DNA from: Kiritimatiellia bacterium
Lineage (GTDB): Bacteria; Verrucomicrobiota; Kiritimatiellia; RFP12; DVOR01
NCBI GenBank assembly: GCA_900771325.1
Contig: CAAGNN010000187.1
Span: forward strand, 1-16,926
Direction: 5' to 3'
DNA: 16,926 nucleotides
The notes below the pieces were generated by a model. It saw only the letters and a program-made list of their open reading frames with translations. It had not been told where the DNA came from and did no database searches. Numbering within the stretch: position 1 is the stretch's first letter; each line of letters begins with the position of its first letter. Shown here in pieces: positions 6,168 to 12,743 of the stretch. The translations under genes and the position numbers were made by a program.

Positions 6168-7595
6168 ATGTTGTTTAACAGCTTGGCCTTTTTCCTCTTT
6201 CTGCCGTTGGTCTTTGCGCTCTATTGGGGGGCGTTCGGACGGTCGTTGCGGTGGCAGAATGGTTTTGTCGTGGCGGCGAGCTACCTCTTCTACGGGTGGT
6301 GGGAGTGGCGCTTTTTGATATTGATTGCGATTACCTCGGCGGTGGCCTATCTTTCGGGGATTGGGTTGGCGTGGCGGCGGCACCGGGGGTGGGTGGTGGC
6401 ATCGGTGGTCATCAACGTGGGGATCTTGGGCTTCTTCAAGTACTTTGACTTCTTCCAGGGGCAGGTGGTCGAGCTGCTGCGGCTGTTGGGCTTCCAGGCG
6501 CACGGATGGAGCTTGGCGGTGCTCTTGCCGGTGGGCATCTCCTTCTACACCTTTCAATCGCTGAGCTACACGCTGGACGTCTGGCGCGGGACGCTGAAGC
6601 CGACGCGCGACCCGGTGGCCTTCTTCGCCTTTGTCTCCTTCTTCCCGCAGTTGGTGGCCGGCCCCATCGAGCGCGCGGAGAAGCTCCTGCCGCAGTTCCT
6701 CGCCCCCCGGCGCTTCGACTACGCCGAGGCGGTGGTCGGCTGCCGGCAGATGCTCTGGGGCTTCTTCAAGAAGGTGGCGGTGGCGGACCTCTGCGCGGGG
6801 CTGGCGAACAGGTTGCTGCAGAACCCGGGGGAGATGTCGAGTGTCTCGCTGGCGGCCGGACTCTTCTGCTTCACCTTTCAGATCTACGGCGACTTCTCGG
6901 GCTATTCGGACATCGCCATCGGCTGCGGCCGCCTCTTTGGCATCCGCCTCTCGCGCAACTTCCGCGCGCCCTACTTCTCGCGCGACATCGCCGAGTTCTG
7001 GCGCCGCTGGCACATCTCGCTGACCACCTGGTTCCGCGACTACCTCTATATCCCCCTCGGAGGCAGTCGGTGCGGCCGTTGGCAGGCCATTCGAAACACC
7101 TTCATCGTCTTCCTGGTCTCGGGTCTGTGGCACGGAGCGAACTGGACCTTCCTGGCCTGGGGTGCCTTCCACGCCTGTTGCTTCCTGCCGCTCCTGCTGC
7201 GGGGCACCAACCGCCGCTATCTGGGGCCCGTGGCCGAGGGGCGTTGGCTACCGAGTGTGCGCGAGGCGTGGCAGATGGGCTGCACCTTCGCTCTGGCGGC
7301 GCTCGGGTGGCTCTTCTTCCGAGCGGCGACGCTCTCCGAGGCGTGGGCGTGGCTGCAGAAGCTCTTCTTGGGCTTTGACTTCTCGCTGGAGCCGCTGCGG
7401 CGGATCGGCTACTGGCGCGTCTTCCCGGCGGTGGGGTTGCTGCTGCTCTGCGAGTGGGTCAACCGTACCGAGGCCTTCGGCTGTGCGCGCTACCCCCGCT
7501 GGCATCCGTTGCGCTGGCTCTGCTATCTGGCGCTGGTGGCCTTCATCTTCTTCTGGCTCTCGCCGCCCCAGGTCTTCATCTATTTTCAGTTCTAA
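6168..7595 (+). CDS. MBOAT family O-acyltransferase, AlgI-like
   Basis: Membrane-bound O-acyltransferases of the AlgI group move acetyl groups across the inner membrane for O-acetylation of exported polysaccharide such as alginate or cellulose. The 475-residue product begins MLFNSLAFFLFLPLVFALYW, the typical AlgI-type start, although the frame is open upstream to 6117. Many hydrophobic segments are present, with GISFYTFQSLSYTLDVWRG, FPQLVAGPIERAEKLLPQF, FWRRWHISLTTWFRDYLYIPLGG (His282) and VSGLWHGANWTF (His322, the conserved catalytic His). It is followed after 18 bp by an SGNH-fold gene, the usual partner. The ribosome-binding region AAGAAAGCG is weak and can pair with the leader. The substrate polysaccharide is unknown because no synthase gene is present. 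Confidence 0.93.
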   Translation: MLFNSLAFFLFLPLVFALYWGAFGRSLRWQNGFVVAASYLFYGWWEWRFLILIAITSAVAYLSGIGLAWRRHRGWVVASVVINVGILGFFKYFDFFQGQVVELLRLLGFQAHGWSLAVLLPVGISFYTFQSLSYTLDVWRGTLKPTRDPVAFFAFVSFFPQLVAGPIERAEKLLPQFLAPRRFDYAEAVVGCRQMLWGFFKKVAVADLCAGLANRLLQNPGEMSSVSLAAGLFCFTFQIYGDFSGYSDIAIGCGRLFGIRLSRNFRAPYFSRDIAEFWRRWHISLTTWFRDYLYIPLGGSRCGRWQAIRNTFIVFLVSGLWHGANWTFLAWGAFHACCFLPLLLRGTNRRYLGPVAEGRWLPSVREAWQMGCTFALAALGWLFFRAATLSEAWAWLQKLFLGFDFSLEPLRRIGYWRVFPAVGLLLLCEWVNRTEAFGCARYPRWHPLRWLCYLALVAFIFFWLSPPQVFIYFQF

Positions 7596-7613
7596 CGCTT
7601 GCGAGGTCCTCCC

Positions 7614-8564
7614 ATGAAACGCTTTCTCCTCTGCGTCACCCTCTTCACCGTTGTGGTCGCCTCCCTGGCCGCGCCGCTCTTCCTCTGGGCCTACCGCTCG
7701 CAGGTGCGCCTCTTCAAGCAAGCCTGTATTGTCCCCGACTGCCGCGTGGCCGGCGTGGGCGACTCGCGGATGGAGACCTCCATCGACCCCGCCCTCTGGC
7801 CCGGCTTCCACAACTTCGGCCAAAGCGCTAGCCCCATCGCCGTCTCCATTCTGAAGGCCCGCACCCTCTGCGCCTCCAATCCCAACCTCGAGGTCATCCT
7901 CATCGACATCTGGCCCAAGGAGGGTTTCTTCACGGACGAACTCGGTGAGTATGACCAGGGGCCCATCTATCTGTTAGCGGCGCTGATGGAGCAACGGTGG
8001 AAGACAGCCTTGCGCCCGGGTGCCTTGGAGCACTTTAAGAACGGTATCGTCACGCCGGCACTCACCAATCTGCGCACGAAGAATCCGACCTCACAGTTGC
8101 GCGGCGGTTACTTTGCGTTGTATAAGGAGGCCACCAAGAACAAGTGGCGCAACGAAGCGGCCTTTATGGTGCCCGCTCGAAAGAGCAAGACCTCCGGCGC
8201 AGCATTGCTCCCCGAAATGGGAGAGGGCGAGCGCGAGCTACGGACCCTCTTGGAATCTTTGCGTGGGCGGTCCGTTCGGGCCGTGCTCCTCACAACGCCC
8301 ATTCATCCGTGGTACCGCAAGCATATATACGGCGGGAACGACCGCGAGGCACGCTTTGAGGCGCGGATGAAGGACATCTCGGCGGAGTTCGGTGTTCCCT
8401 GGCTGAACCACTGGGCCGATCCGCGCCTGACCGACTTTGACCTCTTGGCCGACAGCACGCACCTGAACTGGCGCGGCTCGCGGCGCTATACGCAGATCGT
8501 CCGCGAGGAGGTGGAGGCCCTCCAACGCCAATGGCAGCACGCCCCCTTGCAGGAGCCCCATTGA
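7614..8564 (+). CDS. Membrane-anchored SGNH-hydrolase-like protein, partner of the MBOAT protein
   Basis: The 316-residue product starts with a hydrophobic anchor (about residues 5-27), so the rest should be periplasmic. GVGDSR at residues 48-52 resembles the SGNH block I with its nucleophilic Ser51, IDIWPKEG is a middle strand, and DSTHLNWRGS (Asp280, His283) matches the C-terminal Asp-x-x-His block. This layout is that of AlgJ/AlgX/DltD-type proteins, which take the acyl group from an MBOAT partner and place it on a polymer. The ATG at 7614 is preferred to a TTG at 7599 because GAGGT lies 10 nt upstream. The transferase role rests on the motifs and neighbour; overall similarity to AlgJ was not tested. 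Confidence 0.75.
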   Translation: MKRFLLCVTLFTVVVASLAAPLFLWAYRSQVRLFKQACIVPDCRVAGVGDSRMETSIDPALWPGFHNFGQSASPIAVSILKARTLCASNPNLEVILIDIWPKEGFFTDELGEYDQGPIYLLAALMEQRWKTALRPGALEHFKNGIVTPALTNLRTKNPTSQLRGGYFALYKEATKNKWRNEAAFMVPARKSKTSGAALLPEMGEGERELRTLLESLRGRSVRAVLLTTPIHPWYRKHIYGGNDREARFEARMKDISAEFGVPWLNHWADPRLTDFDLLADSTHLNWRGSRRYTQIVREEVEALQRQWQHAPLQEPH

Positions 8565-8593
8565 GTCCGTGCGCAACGGCCTCACGGAGTTGC

Positions 8594-8620
8594 AAAAAAA
8601 AGAGGCGCCGGAGGGGCGCC
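8594..8620 (-). terminator. Terminator of the RRM gene
   Basis: On the minus strand GGCGCC-CCTCC-GGCGCC is followed by TC and eight T residues (8594-8601). It lies about 90 bp after the RRM stop codon, in the convergent gap with the SGNH gene. Confidence 0.75.
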
Positions 8621-8644
8621 GGGGGAAGGGGGAAAGGAAGAAGG

Positions 8645-8667
8645 GCCTTGTGGGGAGACCACAAGGC
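8645..8667. terminator. Perfect 9-bp hairpin in the convergent intergenic gap
   Basis: GCCTTGTGG (8645-8653) pairs with CCACAAGGC (8659-8667) around GGAGA. The plus strand has only a weak T-rich tail (TGCTTGTTG), so termination of the SGNH transcript is possible but uncertain. Confidence 0.45.
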
Positions 8668-8712
8668 TGCTTGTTGGGTTGAGTTAGGGGGAGGCCCGCG
8701 TGGGGGCGGGGA

Positions 8713-9117
8713 TTACCACTGCGATTCGCGGGGGGCGTCGCCATCGCGGCGAGGGCCGCCGTAGCCGCCACGACCGCCGCGGTTGCCATAGCCGCCGCGC
8801 CCGCCGCCAAAACCGCCCCGGCGGGGTCCGCCGAAGCCACCGCGCCCGCCGCCGAAACCGCGGCGCTCTTCGCGGGGTTTGGGCTGGGACTCATTGGCGC
8901 GGATCTGGCGCCCGTCGAGTTCCGTGCCGTTGAGGGCGGCGATGGCCGCGTTTGCCTCGTCGGCATTGGGCATCTCCACAAAGCCAAAGCCCTTCGAGCG
9001 TCCCGTCATGCGGTCCGTCACCACACGCGCAGAGGAAACCTCGCCAAAGGCGGCGAAAGCAGCGCGCAGACTCTCATCGTCCGTCGCATAGGCAAGATTG
9101 CCAACGTAGATATCCAT
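8713..9117 (-). CDS. Small RRM-domain RNA-binding protein with RGG-rich tail
   Basis: The 134-residue product has a single RNA recognition motif: RNP2 IYVGNL at residues 3-8 and RNP1 KGFGFVEM at 42-49. From about residue 86 to 124 the tail is Gly/Arg-rich with GGRGGFGG and GGRGGYG repeats. This is the layout of bacterial Rbp proteins of cyanobacteria and PVC bacteria, which bind single-stranded RNA and are often cold-induced. The frame is open to 9294, but MDIYVGNLAY is the canonical start and the promoter lies inside the longer frame. The transcript would have a leader of about 120 nt with a GGCTGT/ACAGCC hairpin, compatible with post-transcriptional control. It is a single-gene unit with its own terminator. 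Confidence 0.92.
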   Translation of the reverse strand: MDIYVGNLAYATDDESLRAAFAAFGEVSSARVVTDRMTGRSKGFGFVEMPNADEANAAIAALNGTELDGRQIRANESQPKPREERRGFGGGRGGFGGPRRGGFGGGRGGYGNRGGRGGYGGPRRDGDAPRESQW

Positions 9118-9242
9118 AGAAACCAATAACCTTCTGGTGACCGCACTGGGGCGTTTTGGTCGGTGAGCCTTCCCCGCGGCAAAGCAGAAGGCATCCGGCA
9201 GGACCATCCTGAAGGGGGCTGTCCCCTCCCAAAACAGCCTAT

Positions 9243-9272
9243 ACAATACCTCATTCCCGGGGGGGAATGCAA
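9243..9272 (-). promoter_or_regulatory. Promoter of the RRM gene with a palindromic spacer
   Basis: On the minus strand -35 TTGCAT (9267-9272) and -10 TATTGT (9243-9248) are 18 bp apart. The dyad CATTCCC-N4-GGGAATG (9252-9269) fills most of the spacer and overlaps the -35, where a repressor or activator could bind. Confidence 0.55.
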
Positions 9273-9341
9273 GCGCGATGGATTGCGCTGCCATTGAAAC
9301 GCCCGAGGAAGGGTGGAATGGAGGGGGCGATAATGTGGCGA

Positions 9342-9370
9342 GCGGACAGCCGACAGCGGACAGCCGACAG
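9342..9370. repeat. Heptanucleotide array, GCGGACA/GCCGACA type
   Basis: Units gcggaca, gccgaca, gcggaca and gccgaca alternate in a 7-bp period. A related array lies inverted at 9453-9480, so the two flank the gtrA terminator symmetrically. No gene is seen between 9118 and 9489. Confidence 0.88.
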
Positions 9371-9387
9371 TGCTGGCGCAGAGAATG

Positions 9388-9429
9388 AAAAGCCCGTCTG
9401 AGCCGTGGGAGGTGCTCAGGCGGGCTTTT
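9388..9429 (-). terminator. Terminator of the nanA-epimerase-gtrA operon
   Basis: AAAAGCCCGTCTGAGC (9388-9403) pairs with GCTCAGGCGGGCTTTT (9414-9429) over 16 bp with one wobble. On the minus strand it ends in TTTT. The symmetry would let it act in both directions. Confidence 0.85.
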
Positions 9430-9437
9430 GGGGTGTT

Positions 9438-9480
9438 CGTCGCGCGAGCGGAGCTGTCGGCTGTCCGCTGTCCGCTGTCG
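9438..9480. repeat. Heptanucleotide array, GCTGTCC type, with partial cap
   Basis: Cap variant cgtcgcgcgagcg (9438-9450) is followed by gctgtcg, gctgtcc, gctgtcc and gctgtcg (9453-9480), the inverse-oriented relative of 9342-9370. It ends 9 bp before the gtrA stop codon. Confidence 0.85.
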
Positions 9481-9489
9481 GCCGATGTT

Positions 9490-9951
9490 CTAGAAGATCC
9501 AGAACTTGGCGATGAAGTAGTTGATGGCGACTTCGAGGATGGTGACAAGGCCATTGAGGACTTCGGGCCACCAGCCGTATTCGAGGCGGACGCGCTCGGG
9601 GTCGGAGAGGTTCCAGGCGAGCCACTTCTCGAGGATGAACCACATCAGGAAGAGGGTGAGGAGGGCGGTGCCGACGCGCGTGGCGTAGAAGACGGCGGCG
9701 GAGGCCCAGAGGCCGCTCTCGGTGGCGCTGAAGGCCAAAAGGCGCATCAGCACGAAGGCGGTGGTGGCCGCCGCAAACCAGGAGAGGGCCTTGGACCATA
9801 CATTGCCGAGGGCGAGCTTGCGTAGGCACAGCGAGTAGCCCACGAAGCTCACCACCGTGGAGCAGCCTCCGGCAAAGAGATACCAGAAGAGCTCCCAGAA
9901 GAGCCTCGGCTCCATCCAGCGCCCGATGAAGGCGTTGAGTGCCTCAGACAA
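9490..9951 (-). CDS. GtrA-family membrane protein
   Basis: The 153-residue product has four predicted membrane segments and the family marks: an N-terminal FWYLFAGGCSTVVSFVGY segment and the C-terminal block ending NYFIAKFWIF. GtrA-like proteins are small four-helix proteins thought to flip or move undecaprenyl-linked sugars across the inner membrane; most are not biochemically defined. The ATG (9949-9951) overlaps the epimerase stop codon by 8 nt, so translation is coupled and a shared function is likely. A transporter would be expected at this place in a sialic acid operon, so this protein may handle a related sugar; that is inference. Confidence 0.85.
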   Translation of the reverse strand: MSEALNAFIGRWMEPRLFWELFWYLFAGGCSTVVSFVGYSLCLRKLALGNVWSKALSWFAAATTAFVLMRLLAFSATESGLWASAAVFYATRVGTALLTLFLMWFILEKWLAWNLSDPERVRLEYGWWPEVLNGLVTILEVAINYFIAKFWIF

Positions 9952-11131
9952 GGTTCAGCGTCCCTTCTTTGAGCAACTCCTTGCAGAGCTGCCAGCACTC
10001 ATACTGCATCCGCGGCACGTGGAAGCAGCCCTTGTAGAGGTTGCCCTTGAGGTCCGAACAAACGCGGCCGTCGCGGGCGAGGTAACCGAACCACTCGCCG
10101 CATTCGCGGTCGGGGAAGTGCGAGTGGGTCCAGTCGTGGGCAAGGGTGTGCCACTTGGCATACTTCTCGTTGCCAGTGAGCTGGTAGGCGAGGAGGGTGG
10201 CGATGCACGCTTCGTTGTGCGGCCACCAGAACTTCATATCCTGCCAGTACTCGCTGACGGGGTGGTTGTAGACGTCGCGGTAGTAGAGGATGCCGCCGAA
10301 CTCGGGGTCCCAGCCGCGCTCCCAGGACCAGTCGAGCATATCCAGGCCAATGCGGATGTAGTCCGGGCGCTTGCGCATCTTGCCCTCGTTCATAATGAAC
10401 CAAGCGCCTTCGATGGCGTGGCCGGGGTTGAGGGTGCGCGCGTCGATGTGGTCGATGATGGCGCCATCGGGGGCGACGGTCTCCATCACGCAGCGGATGT
10501 CGGGCTTGAGGTGGAACTTGACGATGTCGGCGATTGCGCGGTCGATGCGCTCGTTCGCCTCCTCATAGCCAATGCTCTCGCGCAGACGCTGGCAGGTGAC
10601 GATGTTGATCATCGGGTGGCCGAGGCCGCGGGTGGGGCGGATGTCGGTGAACTTCGGGGGGAAGTCCACGTGGTCGCCATAGAGTTTATAGGTCTTGCGC
10701 GCGAGCTCGGCGTATTCGTCCGACCCGGTGAGGCGGGCGTATTCGCCGTAGGCAATCGAGGCGAAGCTCTCGGAGAAGGCGTAGCGGCGCTTGCGGATGG
10801 GGTCGCCGCGGCGGGTCATGTGGAAGAACATGCGCCCGTCCTTCGGGTCGTAGCAATACTTGCGCAGGAACTCGAGGGTGCCCTTGACGGCGAGCTCCCA
10901 CTCGCTGCGGCGCTCGACGTGGTTGCAGAGGAAGCCGAGGGTCCAGGCGAAACGGCCTTGTTGCCAGACGCCCTTATCGTCGTCAATCCGGTTACCCTGG
11001 CGGTCGACGCCGGTCATAATGCCGCCGAACTCGCGGTCGAGCCCGTGTTCCATCCAGAAGGGGACCACGTCGCAGAGGAGCCCGTCGCGGTAGACGCGCT
11101 CGAGCTTCTCGAGTCTCTCTTTGCTCAACAT
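9944..11131 (-). CDS. N-acylglucosamine 2-epimerase (AGE family)
   Basis: This enzyme probably interconverts ManNAc and GlcNAc in the cytoplasm, the step after sialic acid lyase. The 395-residue product has the normal length of the (alpha/alpha)6-barrel AGE family. The catalytic histidines are visible: His238 in LNPGHAIEGAWF and His371 in GCFHVPR, close to the His239/His372 pair of the cyanobacterial enzyme, along with WWPHNEA (His305) and WQQGRFAW. The gene starts 12 nt after nanA, with GGGAG just before the ATG, and overlaps gtrA by 8 nt. Cellobiose epimerase and YihS share this fold, but the NanA neighbour favours ManNAc. It replaces the unrelated NanE of proteobacteria, as in Bacteroides. 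Confidence 0.9.
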   Translation of the reverse strand: MLSKERLEKLERVYRDGLLCDVVPFWMEHGLDREFGGIMTGVDRQGNRIDDDKGVWQQGRFAWTLGFLCNHVERRSEWELAVKGTLEFLRKYCYDPKDGRMFFHMTRRGDPIRKRRYAFSESFASIAYGEYARLTGSDEYAELARKTYKLYGDHVDFPPKFTDIRPTRGLGHPMINIVTCQRLRESIGYEEANERIDRAIADIVKFHLKPDIRCVMETVAPDGAIIDHIDARTLNPGHAIEGAWFIMNEGKMRKRPDYIRIGLDMLDWSWERGWDPEFGGILYYRDVYNHPVSEYWQDMKFWWPHNEACIATLLAYQLTGNEKYAKWHTLAHDWTHSHFPDRECGEWFGYLARDGRVCSDLKGNLYKGCFHVPRMQYECWQLCKELLKEGTLNLV

Positions 11132-11143
11132 AAGCTGCTCCCG

Positions 11144-12034
11144 TTACTCGGCGAGGATAGCGGCGACGGTGTCGGCGCAGAGCTTGCAGTCGGCCGGGGC
11201 GAGGTTGGTGAGCGGCGGGCGCACGGTGGGCATCTCCAGCCCGTGAATGGCCATCATCGCCTTGCCGCCAACCACGCCGCCATACTTCACCAGCAGGTCG
11301 ACAATGCGGCAGACCTTCGCCATCCCGCGGTCGATCGCCGCCTGGTCGGCGCGCTTGTAGGCCTCCCAGATGCCGTAGTAGAGGGGCGCGGCGTAGTTGT
11401 AGGTGGAGCCAATGGCGGACTTGGCACCGCAGGCGAGCGCGCCGGCGAACCACTCGTCGATGCCCCAGGTGATGTCGAACTTTCCGCCGCAAGCGCGCTG
11501 GCAGCGCTGGAACATATAGAGGTCGGGATAGTTGAACTTGATGCCCGCCAACTGCGGGATACGCCCGTCGGCCTTGATGAGGAACTGCTCCATATCGAAG
11601 GTGACACCGCTCATCGAGGTGTGATAGTAGTAGAAGGGCAGCTCGGGGGCGGCCACGAGGACGGCATTCAGGTCGTCAATCAGCGCGTCGATCGAGCCGG
11701 GCTTGAAGAAGTTCGGCGGCACGATGCTCGTGGCATCCACGCCAATCTCCTGCGCGTAGGCCGCCAGCGCGCGCGCATCGGTCACCGAGAGCGCGCCCAC
11801 GTGCGCGATGAGGAAGAGCTTGCCCTTGGCCGCGTCCACCCACGCCTTCATCACCTGCTTGCGCTCCTCCACCGAGCAGCAGATGCCTTCGCCCGTCGTC
11901 CCGCAAATATACGCGCCAATCACCTTCTGCTTGACCAGCACCTCCACCTGCTTGGGGATGAGATCTAGGTTCACCCGCCCATCAGCGTAGAACGGCGTGT
12001 GCGGCGCGGCAATCAAACCTTCCAACTTCTTCAT
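11144..12034 (-). CDS. nanA: N-acetylneuraminate lyase
   Basis: The enzyme cleaves N-acetylneuraminate to ManNAc and pyruvate through a Schiff base. The 296-residue product is a complete DHDPS/NAL-family TIM barrel, nearly the length of E. coli NanA (297). Key parts are GTTGEG (residues 45-50), the catalytic Tyr137 in YYYHTSMSG, the Schiff-base Lys166 in AGIKFNYPDLY, and GIDEWFAGALACGA followed by IGSTYNY, a pattern typical of NAL rather than DapA. The frame is open to 12106, but AAAAGGAGA lies 8 nt before the ATG at 12032-12034. It is the first gene of a three-gene operon with the epimerase and gtrA. No nanK is visible, so GlcNAc kinase must be encoded elsewhere. Confidence 0.92.
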   Translation of the reverse strand: MKKLEGLIAAPHTPFYADGRVNLDLIPKQVEVLVKQKVIGAYICGTTGEGICCSVEERKQVMKAWVDAAKGKLFLIAHVGALSVTDARALAAYAQEIGVDATSIVPPNFFKPGSIDALIDDLNAVLVAAPELPFYYYHTSMSGVTFDMEQFLIKADGRIPQLAGIKFNYPDLYMFQRCQRACGGKFDITWGIDEWFAGALACGAKSAIGSTYNYAAPLYYGIWEAYKRADQAAIDRGMAKVCRIVDLLVKYGGVVGGKAMMAIHGLEMPTVRPPLTNLAPADCKLCADTVAAILAE

Positions 12035-12071
12035 GCTCTGTCTCCTTTTATGACCTGAAGTCTTGGCCCGT

Positions 12072-12100
12072 ATTATGGACCTTTTTGGCGCGGAGTGCAA
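12072..12100 (-). promoter_or_regulatory. Sigma-70-type promoter of the nanA operon
   Basis: On the minus strand -35 TTGCAC (12095-12100) and -10 CATAAT (12072-12077) are 17 bp apart, 37 bp upstream of the nanA ATG. No obvious operator dyad overlaps it. Confidence 0.6.
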
Positions 12101-12123
12101 GCACACTTCGCGGCTTCGCCGCC

Positions 12124-12158
12124 GTGAACGGTGAGCGGTGAACGGAGAACGGTGCTCG
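12124..12158. repeat. Heptanucleotide array, GTGAACG type
   Basis: Units gtgaacg, gtgagcg, gtgaacg, gagaacg and gtgctcg follow a 7-bp period. It is the same family as 612-646 and opposite in orientation to 12631-12672; the last two bracket the divergent intergenic region. Confidence 0.88.
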
Positions 12159-12170
12159 CTGCACTCGCGC

Positions 12171-12265
12171 GAGGGGGCATTGCCCGTTTTGACGGCTGCC
12201 GTCCCCGGCGGCCATACGCCCCAAGGGCCGCGAGGATGCGGCCCGTCAAAACGGGCGCCCCCCTC
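12171..12265. repeat. 95-bp inverted-repeat element
   Basis: GCCCGTTTTGACGG (12182-12195) pairs perfectly with CCGTCAAAACGGGC (12243-12256). Flanking GAGGGGGC (12171-12178) and GCCCCCCTC (12257-12265) extend the stem. The interior holds alternative smaller stems (GCGGCC/GGCCGC, CCGC/GCGG). It lies between divergent genes where no terminator is needed, so a small non-autonomous mobile element or a regulatory cruciform is possible. No ORF lies inside. Confidence 0.7.
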
Positions 12266-12288
12266 ACGCTTCGCCTACCATAATAAAA

Positions 12289-12334
12289 CACACGCGCGCA
12301 CCACGCACACACGCGAGCGCGCTCACGCGCGCGA
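12289..12334. other. Alternating purine-pyrimidine tract
   Basis: A run of CA/CG dinucleotides (CACACGCGCGCA, CGCACACACGCG, CACGCGCGCG) with few breaks is the kind of sequence that can adopt Z-DNA under negative supercoiling. It lies between the divergent nanA and alcohol dehydrogenase promoters. Confidence 0.5.
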
Positions 12335-12360
12335 AAGGGCCTCCCTCGCCTCGCATCCGC

Positions 12361-12475
12361 CCCGGGTCCACCTCGAACCCGGGGCGGGTCGGGGGGCAAC
12401 CTGGGGCGGGTCGGTCTTCAACCCGGGGCGGATCCACCTCGAACCCGGGGCGGGTCGGTGGCCGACCCGGGGCTC
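12361..12475. repeat. 22-bp palindrome array, GC type
   Basis: Palindromic cores (CCCGGG, one CCTGGG) start at 12361, 12378, 12400, 12422, 12444 and 12466. The first step is 17 bp and the rest exactly 22. The stem CCGCCCCGGGT/ACCCGGGGCGG can form between the first two cores. Confidence 0.85.
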
Positions 12476-12631
12476 ACGCGCGCGCAGCGCGCACCTCTCG
12501 CCGCCGCAGGCGGCACCTCTCGGCGGCGTCAGCCGCCCCCTCACGCGAGCGCAGCGCGCACCGCTCGCCGCCGCAGGCGGCACCTCTCGGCGGCATCAGC
12601 CGCCCCCTCACGCGAGCGCAGCGAGCCCCTC
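12473..12631. repeat. 67-bp tandem repeat, two and a third copies
   Basis: Copies start at 12473, 12540 and 12607 (partial) with CTCACGCG and are nearly identical. Each full copy contains two small hairpins, GCCGCC-GCA-GGCGGC and GGCGGC-GTCA-GCCGCC (ATCA in copy 2). The array joins the 22-bp array to the next heptamer array. Confidence 0.88.
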
Positions 12632-12672
12632 TCCGTTCACCTCTCACCGTTCTCCGTTCTCCTCTCACCGTT
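12631..12672. repeat. Heptanucleotide array, CGTTCAC type (inverted GTGAACG)
   Basis: Six units, ctccgtt, cacctct, caccgtt, ctccgtt, ctcctct and caccgtt, form the reverse-complement relative of 12124-12158. The array ends within 8 bp of the extended -10 promoter of the alcohol dehydrogenase gene, so it occupies the -35 region. Confidence 0.86.
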
Positions 12673-12679
12673 CACATTA

Positions 12680-12688
12680 TGCTATACT
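12680..12688 (+). promoter_or_regulatory. Extended -10 promoter of the alcohol dehydrogenase gene
   Basis: TGCTATACT matches the extended -10 class and repeats the 9-mer at 5960-5968. The -35 position falls inside the heptamer array and has no TTGACA-like box. The ribosome-binding site GAAAGGAT lies 8 nt before the ATG at 12744. Confidence 0.6.
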
Positions 12689-12743
12689 TCTGCCGTGGTT
12701 TGGGCGCGTGTTGCGCCCGCACAACGAATGAAAGGATAGACTT

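Noticed and set aside
6111..7172. A 353-codon minus-strand frame opposite the MBOAT gene
   Set aside because: The plus strand carries clear MBOAT motifs. The opposite product is highly charged and lacks any recognisable motif.
12138..12731. Open frames of 90-200 codons in the nanA-alcohol dehydrogenase gap
   Set aside because: They run through heptamer, 22-bp and 67-bp repeats on both strands. Their products are repeat translations with no start signals.
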